Shown in pieces: positions 15,757 through 24,187 of a DNA stretch of 35,459 nt (the stretch's first letter is position 1; each line of letters opens with the position of its first letter). Below the pieces are notes generated by a model. It saw nothing but the letters and a program-made list of their open reading frames with translations, had not been told where the DNA came from and did no database searches. Source of the stretch: DASYVD01 sp050693035 (GTDB taxonomy: Bacteria; Actinomycetota; UBA4738; CALAEC01); contig JBOGWB010000030.1 of the NCBI GenBank assembly GCA_050693035.1, positions 1 through 35,459 of the forward strand. Reading direction: 5' to 3'. The translations under genes were made by a program, and so were the position numbers.

Positions 15757-16728
15757 ATGGCGCAGGAGCACTACTACGGCGGACAGGCGGTGCTCGAGGG
15801 CGTCATGATGCGCGGCCGGGACGTGTGGGCGGTGGCCGTTCGCCGGCCCGACGCGTCCATCCATCTGGAATCCCACCGCATCAGCTCGATCGCCGAGCGA
15901 TGGCCCATCCTCCGGAAACCGGGGCTCCGCGGCATCATCGCCCTCGGACAGGCTCTTCGGATCGGCGTCAAGGCCCTGACGATCTCGGCCAATCAATCGG
16001 TCGAGGAGGAGGAGCAGCTCACCGCGCGCCAGATGGCCGTGTCGATGGTGGTCGCGTTCACCATCTTCATCGTGGTGTTCATCGTCGGACCTGCGGTCCT
16101 GTTCCGCTTCGCCGAGCGTCAGGTTCCGTCCGGTGTCCTGCTCAACGCGGCCGAGGGCGTGTTCCGCGTGCTGCTGTTCCTGGGGTACCTGTGGGTGATT
16201 GGGCGGATGAAGGAGATCCGCCGCGTGTTCGAGTATCACGGGGCCGAGCACAAGACCATCGCCGCGTACGAGCACGGTGAGGAGCTGGACCCGGTTCGCG
16301 TGGATCGATTCTCCACGCTCCACGTGCGGTGCGGGACGAACTTCCTGCTCATCGTGATGGTCCTCACCATCTTCGTGTTCGCGGTGTTCGGCACCCCCTC
16401 GCTGCCCTGGCGGATCGCGTCACGGATCATCGCCATCCCGCTGATCGCGGGTATCGCCTTCGAGGCGCTTCGCCTCGGGGCTCGATACTCGAGCTCTCCG
16501 GTGATGCGGGCGCTGATGGCGCCGGGATTGTGGCTCCAGAAGATCACCACCCAGCCGCCCTCCCTGAGCCAGATCGAGGTGGCCATCGCCTCCTTCCAAG
16601 AGGTTCAGCGGCGCGAGCGAGAGGCCGGTGCCGGCGCCCCGGCGGAGTCACCTGTCCCGCCCGTAGCGGAGGCGGCCGCGGAGCCTCCCTCGCCCGCCGA
16701 CCCCGAGCGCCCGGACGGGCCCGCGTAG
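15757..16728 (+). CDS. DUF1385 (YqhQ-like) membrane protein
   Basis: The 323-residue protein opens with the family signature 'YYGGQAVLEGVMMRGRDVW'. Three or more membrane helices follow (about 89-112, 122-147, 197-217, and a weaker one near 220-240). Between the second and third helices lies the hallmark 'EYHGAEHKTIAAYEHGEEL' with 'HVRCGTNFL', whose histidines, glutamates and cysteine could bind a metal. A proline/alanine-rich acidic tail ends it. Function is unknown for the family. It commonly lies between rpmE and prfA in actinobacteria and clostridia, as here. The start is the ATG at 15757 behind GAGGAA. Confidence 0.88.
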   Translation: MAQEHYYGGQAVLEGVMMRGRDVWAVAVRRPDASIHLESHRISSIAERWPILRKPGLRGIIALGQALRIGVKALTISANQSVEEEEQLTARQMAVSMVVAFTIFIVVFIVGPAVLFRFAERQVPSGVLLNAAEGVFRVLLFLGYLWVIGRMKEIRRVFEYHGAEHKTIAAYEHGEELDPVRVDRFSTLHVRCGTNFLLIVMVLTIFVFAVFGTPSLPWRIASRIIAIPLIAGIAFEALRLGARYSSSPVMRALMAPGLWLQKITTQPPSLSQIEVAIASFQEVQRREREAGAGAPAESPVPPVAEAAAEPPSPADPERPDGPA

Positions 16729-16758
16729 CGACTCCCGCCCAGCGCCCCACGGAGCGCC

Positions 16759-16764
16759 GATAAT
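16759..16764 (+). promoter_or_regulatory. predicted -10 box for prfA
   Basis: GATAAT ends 10 nt before the prfA ATG at 16775, in the 46 bp between DUF1385 and prfA. It is the only AT-rich patch in the gap. No good -35 is seen 17 bp upstream, and no ribosome site lies between the box and the ATG. It fits the leaderless layout seen elsewhere in the window. Confidence 0.4.
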
Positions 16765-16774
16765 TGGAACGGCC

Positions 16775-17854
16775 ATGCGCGAGAAACTGAAGGAGCGACT
16801 GGAGGAGCTGGAGGCCAGCTACGACGAGCTGACCCGGCAGCTGTCGTCCCCGGACGTGGCCGCCGAGCCGGGGCGCCTGCGGGACCTCGGTCGGCGGCAC
16901 CGCGAGCTCCACGACATCGTCACTTCCTACCGCGAGTGGCGGAAGGCCGTCTCCGACGAGGAAGACGCCCGCGCGCTGGCGCGGGACGAGCGCGACGTCG
17001 AGACGCAGGCGTTCTTCAACGAGGAGGCGGAGCGGGCGGCCCAGCGGGCTCGGGAGCTCGAGGCTCGTCTGGAGGTCCTGCTGCTTCCCAAGGACCCCAA
17101 CGATGAGAGGAACGTGGTTCTGGAGATCCGCGCGGGGGCCGGGGGAGACGAGGCGGCGCTGTTCGCGTCGGACCTCTACGAGATGTACCGGCGCTTTGCC
17201 GAGCGGCACCGCTGGAAGACAGAGGTTCTGGCGTCGAGCCCCTCGGACGTCGGCGGATTCAAGGAGATCGTCGCCGAGGTGCGCGGCGACCGCGCCTACT
17301 CGCGTCTGAAACACGAGTCCGGGGTCCACCGGGTGCAGCGGATCCCGGTGACCGAGTCCGGTGGGCGGATCCACACGTCGACCTCGACCGTGGCGGTGCT
17401 CCCGGAGGCGGAGGAGGTCGACGTGGAGATCCGGCCCGAGGACATCGAGATCGATGTGTTCCGGTCGTCCGGGCCCGGTGGCCAATCCGTGAACACCACG
17501 GACTCGGCCGTCAGGGTGACCCACAAACCCACTGGCATCGTGGTTGCTTGCCAGGAGGAGCGGTCCCAGCTGCAGAACAGGGAGAAGGCCATGCGGTACC
17601 TTCGGGCCCGGCTCCTCAAGCTGGAGCAGGAGCGGCAGCAGCGGGAGGAGGCCGAGGCCCGACGGGCCCAGGTGGGGACGGGGGAGCGATCGGAGAAGAT
17701 CCGGACGTACAACTTCCCCCAGAACCGCGTGACCGACCACCGGATCGGGCTCACCGTCCACGACCTCACCGGTGTCCTGGAAGGTGACCTCGACCAGTTC
17801 GTCGACGCCCTCTCGGCCAAGGAGCGCGCCGAGCAGCTCGCGGCCGCCGGCTGA
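16775..17854 (+). CDS. prfA: peptide chain release factor 1
   Basis: RF1 recognises UAA and UAG and triggers peptide release. The GGQ motif is at 235-237 in 'SSGPGGQSVNTTDSAV'. The stop-codon-reading tripeptide region reads 'RIPVTESGGRIHTS', that is PVT in place of the PAT of Escherichia coli RF1, and unlike the SPF of RF2. PVT is what I recall for actinobacterial RF1. Domain 1 is the N-terminal coiled-coil (1-95). Length is 359 residues. prmC, which methylates this GGQ glutamine, follows 9 bp downstream. Confidence 0.97.
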   Translation: MREKLKERLEELEASYDELTRQLSSPDVAAEPGRLRDLGRRHRELHDIVTSYREWRKAVSDEEDARALARDERDVETQAFFNEEAERAAQRARELEARLEVLLLPKDPNDERNVVLEIRAGAGGDEAALFASDLYEMYRRFAERHRWKTEVLASSPSDVGGFKEIVAEVRGDRAYSRLKHESGVHRVQRIPVTESGGRIHTSTSTVAVLPEAEEVDVEIRPEDIEIDVFRSSGPGGQSVNTTDSAVRVTHKPTGIVVACQEERSQLQNREKAMRYLRARLLKLEQERQQREEAEARRAQVGTGERSEKIRTYNFPQNRVTDHRIGLTVHDLTGVLEGDLDQFVDALSAKERAEQLAAAG

Positions 17855-17863
17855 CAAGTCGTC

Positions 17864-18706
17864 GTGAGACCGTCCGAGGTCCTCACCCGCGCCGCCGGCT
17901 ACCTGGCCAGGCACGGCGTGCAGAGCCCCCGGGAGACTGCCGAGGCGCTGCTCCAGTACTTCCTCGGAACGGACCGGGCCGGTCTCTACGCCCGGGCCGA
18001 GGGTCTCGACACCCGAACGGCCAGGCTCTTCGGGCGGGCCCTGTGCCAGCGATGTCACGGCGTGCCGCTCCAGTACCTCACCGGCGAGCAGCAGTTCCTC
18101 GATCTCGTGCTGGGGGTGGCGCCGGGCGTGTTCGTGCCGCGGCCGGAGACCGAGGTTCTCGTTGAGCGGGCCCTCGAGGTGCTCGACGGGATCGAAGCGC
18201 CCGTTGTCGCCGACGTCGGCACGGGAACCGGCGCCGTGGCCCTGGCGATCAAGCGCCGGCGCCCGGACGCCTCGGTCTACGCCACCGACAGCTCCGAGGA
18301 AGCTGTGGAGGTCGCTCGGTCCAACGCGTCACGCCACGCGCTTGACGTGGCCGTTCTTCACGGTGATCTGTTGTCGCCACTCCCGCCCGAGCTCGGGGGG
18401 CGCCTGGCTCTCGTGGTCAGCAACCCTCCCTATGTCACCCGCGAGGAGTACGACACCCTCCCCGAAGAGGTGAGGGCGGAGCCGTACGACGCCCTGGTGG
18501 GAGGAACCGAGCTTCATCGGCGCCTCTCGGACGCCGCTCGAGAGTGGTTGCGGCCCAGCGGGTGGCTCGTGGTGGAGATCGGCGCGGCGCAGGGTGCGGA
18601 GGTCAGGCGGATCCTCGCCGAGCGGTTCGACGACGTCGACGTGTTCCCCGATCTCGCCGGGCGGGACCGCGTCGGCCGGGGCAGGCTTCTCCGGGCGGGC
18701 CGGTGA
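17864..18706 (+). CDS. prmC: release factor glutamine N5-methyltransferase
   Basis: PrmC methylates the glutamine of the GGQ motif of RF1 and RF2 using S-adenosylmethionine. The substrate-recognition helical domain is at about 1-85. 'FVPRPETEVLVERAL' (90-104) and the SAM loop 'VADVGTGTGAVAL' (115-127) follow. The catalytic 'NPPY' is at 187-190. Length is 280 residues. The GTG start is 9 bp after prfA, and the stop overlaps the GTG of tsaC by 4 bp. Confidence 0.96.
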   Translation: MRPSEVLTRAAGYLARHGVQSPRETAEALLQYFLGTDRAGLYARAEGLDTRTARLFGRALCQRCHGVPLQYLTGEQQFLDLVLGVAPGVFVPRPETEVLVERALEVLDGIEAPVVADVGTGTGAVALAIKRRRPDASVYATDSSEEAVEVARSNASRHALDVAVLHGDLLSPLPPELGGRLALVVSNPPYVTREEYDTLPEEVRAEPYDALVGGTELHRRLSDAAREWLRPSGWLVVEIGAAQGAEVRRILAERFDDVDVFPDLAGRDRVGRGRLLRAGR

Positions 18707-19335
18707 GCGAGCTCTTCGAGCTGACCGGCGCCGACGAGGGGGATCTGGAAGAGGCGTTCGCAGCGGCGGCGCGGGCGGTGAAGGATTCCAGCCTGGTGGT
18801 CCTGCCAACCGACACCGTGTACGGGGTGGCCGTCCGGCCGGACCGTCCCCGCGCCACAGGACGGCTGTTCGCGGTGAAGGGACGGTCGCGGAGTCTCACC
18901 CTGCCGGTGCTTGCGGCGGGGCGGGCCGAGGTCGCGAAGATCGCCGTCCTCGAAGACCAGGCCCGCGCGCTGGCCGAGCGCTTCTGGCCGGGCGGGCTCA
19001 CGATGGTCCTCCCGCGGACGACCGTCTCCCGAAGGTGGAACCTGGGAGACCAGAAGGAGACGGTGGGAGTGCGCGTGCCGGCCCACCCGGTGACCCTGGG
19101 AGTGCTCCGCCGGACCGGACCGCTCGCCGTGACGAGTGCGAACGTTTCGGGTGGGCCCACGCCGTCCGATTGTCGGAGCCTCCGCGCGCTGTTCGGCCAG
19201 GCGGTCGCCGTCTACCTCTGCGCCGGGCTCGTCGGCGGCCTCGCATCCACCGTCGTCGACCTGTCGGGGGCGAAGCCGCAGATCCTGCGGGAGGGGGCCA
19301 TCCCCTCGGAGGAACTCCTCTCCCTGTTGCAGTAG
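18703..19335 (+). CDS. tsaC: threonylcarbamoyl-AMP synthase (Sua5/YwlC/TsaC family)
   Basis: This enzyme makes threonylcarbamoyl-AMP from threonine, bicarbonate and ATP for the t6A modification at position 37 of ANN-reading tRNAs. The family core is visible: 'VVLPTDTVYGVAV', 'LFAVKGRSRSLTLPVL', 'FWPGGLTMVLPRT', 'VGVRVPAHP' and 'LAVTSANVSGGPTPSD'. At 210 residues it is the short form without the C-terminal Sua5 domain. The GTG overlaps the prmC stop as GTGA. The order prfA-prmC-tsaC is widespread in Gram-positive bacteria. Confidence 0.95.
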   Translation: MSELFELTGADEGDLEEAFAAAARAVKDSSLVVLPTDTVYGVAVRPDRPRATGRLFAVKGRSRSLTLPVLAAGRAEVAKIAVLEDQARALAERFWPGGLTMVLPRTTVSRRWNLGDQKETVGVRVPAHPVTLGVLRRTGPLAVTSANVSGGPTPSDCRSLRALFGQAVAVYLCAGLVGGLASTVVDLSGAKPQILREGAIPSEELLSLLQ

Positions 19336-19344
19336 GCTCGGGGC

Positions 19345-20676
19345 GTGGCGACGGTTCGACTGCGATCACCCCTGCGCGAGCTCACCGGCGGGAACGGCGC
19401 TGTCGAGGTCGAAGGAGCGACGCTCGGTGAGGTGATGCTTCGCCTCCAGGCGGGGCATCCCCGCCTGGTGGGGTGGATCCTCGACGAGCGCGGCTCGGTC
19501 AGGGAGCACGTGAAGCTGTTCGTGAACGGGGATCGTGCCGAGCTCGAGGCACCCGTCGAGGCGGCCGACCGCGTCGACGTCCTGGGCGCGATCTCCGGCG
19601 GTGCGGACCAGGGCGAGCTTCTGGTCGGCACGCGCAAGGGGCTCTACATCCTGCGGGGACCCCGCGGCGGACCGATGGAGATCGCCGCCCGGCAGTTCTC
19701 CGGCCAGACCGTCGAGTACGCGATCCGGGATCCCCACTCCGGCACCTACCTCGCCTCGGTCACGCACGGCCAGTACGGCCCCCGGCTGTTCCTCTCGGAC
19801 GACGCCACCGCGAAGGAGTGGGAGCAGGCCGCCGGCCCCGCCTTCCCGGAGGATGCCGACGCGGCCGTGGAGCGGATCTGGGTGATCCAGCCGGGAGAGG
19901 AGGACGGCGTCCTCTGGGCAGGGGTGGCTCCCGCGGCCCTGTTCCGGAGCGAGGACAGCGGCCGGACCTGGGAGCTCAACCGGGCCCTGTGGGACGAGCC
20001 CAGCAGGCCGACATGGGCGCCAGGAGGGGGAGGCCTGTGCCTGCACTCCATCGCCACCTGGCCGGGCGATGCCGACCGGATGGCCGTCGGCATCTCCGCG
20101 GCGGGGGTATGGCTCACCGAGGACGGCGCCCGGTCGTGGCGGCGGGGGATCAAGGGGCTCGTCGCGCCGTACCTGCCGGAGGAATCTCGCGAAGGCGCGA
20201 TGGACCTGTGCGTGCACAACGTGCACCGCTCGCCGGTCCAGCCCGAGACGCTGTACCTCCAGTTCCACGGCGGCGTGTACCGCTCGGACGACGCCGGGGA
20301 GACCTGGCAGGACATCGGCGAGGGGCTACCGTCCGACTTCGGGTTCCCGTTGGTCGTCGACCCGGCACGTTCCGACCGGGCCTTCGTGATCCCGTTGCGG
20401 GGTGACTTCGATCGTGTGACCCCCGACGGGAAGGTCCGGGTGTTCGAGACGGAGGACCGAGGCGGGACCTGGCACGCACTCTCCGAGGGTCTTCCCCAGG
20501 ATGAGGCCTACCTGACAGTGCTTCGTCAGGCGTTCTGCCACGATGGGCGCGATCCACTGGGACTCTTCTTCGGTGCCGAGTCCGGGGAGGTCTTCGGGTC
20601 GCCCGACGAGGGAGCGTCCTGGGGGCGCCTGGTCGAGCATCTTCCCCCGGTGGTCTCGGTCCGCGCCTCCGCCTAG
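19345..20676 (+). CDS. MoaD/ThiS-like ubiquitin-fold domain fused to BNR beta-propeller
   Basis: The 443-residue protein joins two domains usually found as separate, often adjacent, genes. Residues 1-86 look like a MoaD/ThiS sulfur-carrier fold ('VRLRSPLRELTGG', 'HVKLFVNGDRAELEAPVEAA') ending in 'DVLGAISGG', with the diglycine at 85-86. After a four-residue bridge, 'ELLVGTRKGLYILRG' opens a sialidase/WD40-like propeller. It carries Asp-box repeats: 'SEDSGRTWEL', 'TEDGARSWRR', 'SDDAGETWQD', 'TEDRGGTWHA' and 'SPDEGASWGR'. There is no stop and no in-frame ATG or GTG near the junction. The diglycine is therefore internal and could not be thiocarboxylated without cleavage. No signal peptide. The GTG start is 9 bp after tsaC. 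The substrate is unknown. Confidence 0.82.
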   Translation: MATVRLRSPLRELTGGNGAVEVEGATLGEVMLRLQAGHPRLVGWILDERGSVREHVKLFVNGDRAELEAPVEAADRVDVLGAISGGADQGELLVGTRKGLYILRGPRGGPMEIAARQFSGQTVEYAIRDPHSGTYLASVTHGQYGPRLFLSDDATAKEWEQAAGPAFPEDADAAVERIWVIQPGEEDGVLWAGVAPAALFRSEDSGRTWELNRALWDEPSRPTWAPGGGGLCLHSIATWPGDADRMAVGISAAGVWLTEDGARSWRRGIKGLVAPYLPEESREGAMDLCVHNVHRSPVQPETLYLQFHGGVYRSDDAGETWQDIGEGLPSDFGFPLVVDPARSDRAFVIPLRGDFDRVTPDGKVRVFETEDRGGTWHALSEGLPQDEAYLTVLRQAFCHDGRDPLGLFFGAESGEVFGSPDEGASWGRLVEHLPPVVSVRASA

Positions 20677-20706
20677 GCCCGCCGACCTGGCGAAAAAGCC
20701 CGATGC

Positions 20707-20712
20707 TAGACT
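20707..20712 (+). promoter_or_regulatory. predicted -10 box for the phosphatase-rpiB-glyA-wecA unit
   Basis: TAGACT, identical to the -10 before the debranching-enzyme gene, ends 6 nt before the GTG at 20719, which places the expected transcription start on or next to the start codon. The -35 region (about 20684-20689) does not match consensus well. Confidence 0.45.
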
Positions 20713-20718
20713 GCCCGC

Positions 20719-21315
20719 GTGCTCTCGGTCCTCTTCGTGTGCACCGGCAACATCTGCCGTTCCCCGATCGCTGAAGCTCTTCTCGAGAGCCGCTCCCGCC
20801 AGCTCGGCCTGCCCGTCTCGGTGCGCTCTGCCGGGTCCTGGGCGCATCGCGGGAACCCTGCGACCGAGGGCGCCGTCCTCGCCGCGCGTGAGATCGGGAT
20901 CGACATCCAGGTGCACCGGGCCAGCCCGCTCCGCGACCACGTCGTCCGCGAGGCCGATCTGATCCTGGGCCTGGCCCGGGGGCACCGCGACGAGGTCGTA
21001 TCACTGGTCCCGGAGGCGGCTCCGAGGACGTTCACCCTGAAGGAGCTGGCAGCCCTCCTCGAAGCGCTGCCCCCCGCGGCCGGGCACACGGATCGCGACG
21101 CCGCGGTGGCCCGGATCGCGGAGGCCCACCGTTTGCGCGGCGGGGCCGGCGAACCGGTGGTTCGGGACCCCGACGTCCGCGACCCGTTCGGCAGCGCCCT
21201 GTTCGCCTACCGCGACGTGGCCTGGGACATCCACTCCGCCGTCGACGCGGTGCTCGCCGGGTTGTTCGGCGACCCTCGCGGGGCGGCCCCGGCGATGGCT
21301 TCGGAAGAGGGCTGA
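20719..21315 (+). CDS. low-molecular-weight protein phosphatase
   Basis: The 198-residue protein has the P-loop C(X)5RS motif 'VCTGNICRSPIAEALL' near the N-terminus, with nucleophile C8 and R14. The late acid loop is 'RDPDVRDPFGSALFAYRD'. It may act on phosphotyrosine or, like YwlE, on phosphoarginine. The choice cannot be made from what I see. At 198 residues it is longer than the usual 150, because of a segment at about 105-145 between the core and the acid loop. It sits between tsaC and rpiB, the place ywlE occupies in many Gram-positive genomes. Confidence 0.9.
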   Translation: MLSVLFVCTGNICRSPIAEALLESRSRQLGLPVSVRSAGSWAHRGNPATEGAVLAAREIGIDIQVHRASPLRDHVVREADLILGLARGHRDEVVSLVPEAAPRTFTLKELAALLEALPPAAGHTDRDAAVARIAEAHRLRGGAGEPVVRDPDVRDPFGSALFAYRDVAWDIHSAVDAVLAGLFGDPRGAAPAMASEEG

Positions 21316-21318
21316 GCG

Positions 21319-21774
21319 GTGCGGATCGCCATCGGCTCCGACCACGCCGGGTTCCCCCTCAAGGAGGATCTGAAGCAGCACCTGAAGGAGCTCGGCCACG
21401 AGGCCCTGGATCTGGGCACCGATTCCGAGGAACCTGCGGACTACCCGTCGATCTGTGCGGACGTGGGCCGGGCCGTGCGAGACGGGCGAGCCGACCGGGG
21501 GATCGTGCTGGGCGGGTCGGGCCAGGGGGAGCAGATCGCCGCGAACAAGGTGCGGGGGATCCGGGCAGCCCTGTGCAACGATCTGTACACCGCCCGGATG
21601 TCGCGGGCCCACAATGACGCCAACGTGCTCGCCATCGGGGCTCGCGTCGTGGCTTCCCCCCTGGCCCGGGAGATCGTGAAGGTGTGGCTGGATACTCCCT
21701 TCGAGGGCGGCCGCCACATCGCGCGGTTGGAGCAGATCGCCGAGATCGAAGCGGAGGAGGCAGGAACTGCATGA
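21319..21774 (+). CDS. rpiB: ribose-5-phosphate isomerase B
   Basis: RpiB interconverts ribose-5-phosphate and ribulose-5-phosphate. 'IAIGSDHAGFPLKEDL' opens it. The anion-hole segment is 'GIVLGGSGQGEQIAANKV', followed by 'RAALCNDLYTARMSRAHNDANVLAIGAR' family sequence. The active-site loop has Ser and Glu (GGSGxGEQ) as in the mycobacterial enzyme, where glutamate replaces the catalytic cysteine of the E. coli type. Length is 151 residues. The stop overlaps the ATG of glyA (ATGA). With glyA and the aldolase upstream it belongs to central metabolism. Confidence 0.95.
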   Translation: MRIAIGSDHAGFPLKEDLKQHLKELGHEALDLGTDSEEPADYPSICADVGRAVRDGRADRGIVLGGSGQGEQIAANKVRGIRAALCNDLYTARMSRAHNDANVLAIGARVVASPLAREIVKVWLDTPFEGGRHIARLEQIAEIEAEEAGTA

Positions 21775-23027
21775 GGGAATGGGTTGCCGACTGGGACGCT
21801 CTGAAGGAGACCGACCCGGAGATCTCGGAAGCCATCGCCGGGGAACTGGACCGGGAGCGAACCACCATCCGCCTGATCGCCTCGGAGAACTACACCAGTC
21901 CCGCCGTCCTGGCCGCCCTGGCATCGACCATGAACAACAAGTACGCGGAGGGGCTTCCCGGGAAGCGGTACTACGGCGGCTGCCGGTGGGTGGACGTCGC
22001 CGAGGAGCTGGCCATCGACCGGGCCAAGGAGCTGTTCGGCGCGGAGCACGCCAACGTCCAGCCGCACGCGGGGGCCCAGGCCAACATGGCCGCGTACTTC
22101 GCCTTCCTCGAGCAAGGAGACACCATCCTGGGGATGAGCCTGCCCCACGGCGGCCACCTCACCCACGGCTCACCGGTGAACTTCTCGGGCAAGTGGTTCG
22201 ACGTCGTCGGCTACGAGGTGGACAAGGACTCGGAGCTCATCGACATGGACCAGGTACGGGACCTGGCCAAAGAGCACCGCCCGAAGATGATCATCTGCGG
22301 CGCCACGGCGTACCCGCGGACCATCGACTTCGCCGCCTTCCGAGAGGTGGCCGACGAGGTGGGGGCGATCCTGCTCGTTGACGCGGCTCACTTCATCGGC
22401 CTGGTCGCCGGCGGCGCCTATCCGAATCCCGTACCCCATGCCGACGTGGTCACCTTCACCACCCACAAGACCCTGCGAGGACCTCGAGGCGCGATGATCC
22501 TGTGCAAGGAGGACCACGCCAAAGCGGTGAACAAGGCGGTGTTCCCGATGATGCAGGGCGGGCCCTTGGAGAACTCCATCGCCGCCAAGGCGGTGTGCCT
22601 CAAGGAAGCGATGAGCCCCGAGTTCGAGGACTACGCCCACCGGGTGGTTCGCTCGGCCCGGGCTCTGGCCGAGGGTCTCAAGGAAGAGGGCATGCGCCTG
22701 GTTTCGGGGGGTACGGATTCCCACCTCGCCCTGGTTGACCTCCAGCCGGCGGGCATCACCGGCTCCGACGCCGAGGCCCTCTGCGACGAGGTGGGCATCA
22801 CGCTGAACAAGAACGCCATCCCCTTCGACCCCCTTCCCCCGGCCACGGCATCGGGGATCCGGGTGGGGACCCCGGGCCCTGCCACCCTGGGCATGGACGA
22901 GCCCGAGATGCGCCGGGTGGCCGAGGTCATCGGCAAGGTCATCAAAGCTCCCGAGGACGGGGAGGTGAAGCGGTGGGCCCGGGAGCAGGTGGCGGAGCTC
23001 TGCTCCCGGTTCCCCGCCTACCCCTAG
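21771..23027 (+). CDS. glyA: serine hydroxymethyltransferase
   Basis: This PLP enzyme converts serine and tetrahydrofolate to glycine and methylene-tetrahydrofolate. 'LIASENYTSPAVLAA' (35-49), 'YAEGLPGKRYYGGCRWVDV' and 'VQPHAGAQANMAAYFAFL' are family signatures. The PLP lysine is K233 in 'VTFTTHKTLRGPRGA'. Length is 418 residues. The start is the ATG at 21771, overlapping the rpiB stop; longer in-frame extension into rpiB has no family character. The wecA-type gene begins at the very next base after its stop. Confidence 0.97.
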   Translation: MREWVADWDALKETDPEISEAIAGELDRERTTIRLIASENYTSPAVLAALASTMNNKYAEGLPGKRYYGGCRWVDVAEELAIDRAKELFGAEHANVQPHAGAQANMAAYFAFLEQGDTILGMSLPHGGHLTHGSPVNFSGKWFDVVGYEVDKDSELIDMDQVRDLAKEHRPKMIICGATAYPRTIDFAAFREVADEVGAILLVDAAHFIGLVAGGAYPNPVPHADVVTFTTHKTLRGPRGAMILCKEDHAKAVNKAVFPMMQGGPLENSIAAKAVCLKEAMSPEFEDYAHRVVRSARALAEGLKEEGMRLVSGGTDSHLALVDLQPAGITGSDAEALCDEVGITLNKNAIPFDPLPPATASGIRVGTPGPATLGMDEPEMRRVAEVIGKVIKAPEDGEVKRWAREQVAELCSRFPAYP

Positions 23028-24176
23028 GTGGCCGCGTACGTCACGATCTTCCTGGTGACGGTGGGGGCGGCTGCGGTCGCAACCCCGCTGGTCCGGTACC
23101 TGGCGATCCGGTACGGCGCCATCGACCGGCCGTCCGACCGGAAGGTCCACCCGAAGCCCACGCCGACGCTCGGTGGTGCGGCGATCTGGGTGGCCATGCT
23201 GGCCGGCTTGGGGACCGCGTACCTGATGCCGGCGTTCCGCAGCATCTTCGAGCGGTCCTCCGAGCCGCTTGGCGTGCTGCTGGCGGGTACGGCGATCGTG
23301 GCGGTGGGGGCCCTCGACGACATCCGCGACCTGCCCGTGCCCGCCAAGGTGGCCGGGCAGATCCTGGCGGCGGGCCTCCTGCTGCTCAACGGGGTTCAGC
23401 TCGTGTACTTCTGGTTCCCGGGGCTCGGGGTGGTGTCCCTGGGGCCCGACCTTGCAGTCCCGCTCACGTTGGTGTGGGTGCTCGCGGTGGTCAACGCGGT
23501 CAACCTCATCGACGGGCTGGACGGCCTGGCCGCCGGGGTGGTGGCCATCGCCGCGGGAGCCTTCTTCTGGTACGCCTCACCCGCCGGGCAGCCCGCCTTC
23601 GGCGGGCCGTCGCCGGCAGCCCTGCTGTCGTTGGTCGCGGCCGGCGCCGCCGTCGGATTCCTTCCCTACAACTTCAACCCCGCACGGATCTTCATGGGGG
23701 ACTCGGGGAGCATGCTCCTCGGCCTGATCCTGGCCGCGGCCACGGTCTCGGGCGTGGGAAGGACGGACGCCCCCGCCAACTTCCGTGACTTCGCGGCCCT
23801 GGCCATCCCGGTTGGGATCCCGCTTCTGGTGCTGGCGGTGCCTCTGGTGGACGTGTTCCTGGCCATCGTGCGACGGATGCGCCGGGGGCGGCCGGTCACC
23901 CGCCCCGACAAGCAGCACATCCATCACCGGCTCCTGGAGATCGGCCACTCCCACCGCCAGGCCGTGCTTCTCATGTACCTGTGGAGCGGGCTGCTTGCCG
24001 GCTCGGCCCTGCTCATCACCTTCGTCCGGAGCCGAACCCTGGCGCTGTGGCTCATCGTCGGGGTGGTGGCCGCCCTGGCCGGGAGCGCTCTGGCCCGGCC
24101 TCGCCGGAACGGCACCAGGTGGGCGCGGGCGAAATCTGGAGCGAAAGCTCCACAAGAGAGCCGCCGGGGCGTATAA
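23028..24176 (+). CDS. wecA: undecaprenyl-phosphate N-acetylhexosamine-1-phosphate transferase (WecA/TagO type)
   Basis: The 382-residue polytopic membrane enzyme transfers a sugar-1-phosphate, usually GlcNAc-1-phosphate from UDP-GlcNAc, to undecaprenyl or decaprenyl phosphate, starting cell-wall polymer or linker synthesis. About ten membrane helices are visible. The catalytic motifs are 'VGALDDIRDL', 'NAVNLIDGLDGLAAG', 'NFNPARIFMGDSGS' and the cytoplasmic His loop 'KQHIHHRLLEIGHSHRQ'. The last motif favours WecA/TagO over MraY. The GTG start follows the glyA stop directly. The C-terminal tail is basic. Its last codons carry a hairpin (24137-24152) and the -10 box of the next gene. Confidence 0.94.
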   Translation: MAAYVTIFLVTVGAAAVATPLVRYLAIRYGAIDRPSDRKVHPKPTPTLGGAAIWVAMLAGLGTAYLMPAFRSIFERSSEPLGVLLAGTAIVAVGALDDIRDLPVPAKVAGQILAAGLLLLNGVQLVYFWFPGLGVVSLGPDLAVPLTLVWVLAVVNAVNLIDGLDGLAAGVVAIAAGAFFWYASPAGQPAFGGPSPAALLSLVAAGAAVGFLPYNFNPARIFMGDSGSMLLGLILAAATVSGVGRTDAPANFRDFAALAIPVGIPLLVLAVPLVDVFLAIVRRMRRGRPVTRPDKQHIHHRLLEIGHSHRQAVLLMYLWSGLLAGSALLITFVRSRTLALWLIVGVVAALAGSALARPRRNGTRWARAKSGAKAPQESRRGV

Positions 24177-24177
24177 A
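24172..24177 (+). promoter_or_regulatory. predicted -10 box TATAAA for the L,D-transpeptidase gene
   Basis: TATAAA overlaps the wecA stop codon and ends 10 nt before the ATG at 24188. The -35 region is not convincing. No ribosome site lies between the box and the ATG, since that stretch is pyrimidine-rich. It fits the leaderless layout. Confidence 0.45.
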
Positions 24178-24187
24178 TCTCCTTTCG

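Noticed and set aside
24137..24152. The TGGAGC-GAAA-GCTCCA hairpin as an intrinsic terminator of wecA
   Set aside because: It lies before the stop codon and no T-tract follows, so I do not call it a terminator; it is kept only as a finding.
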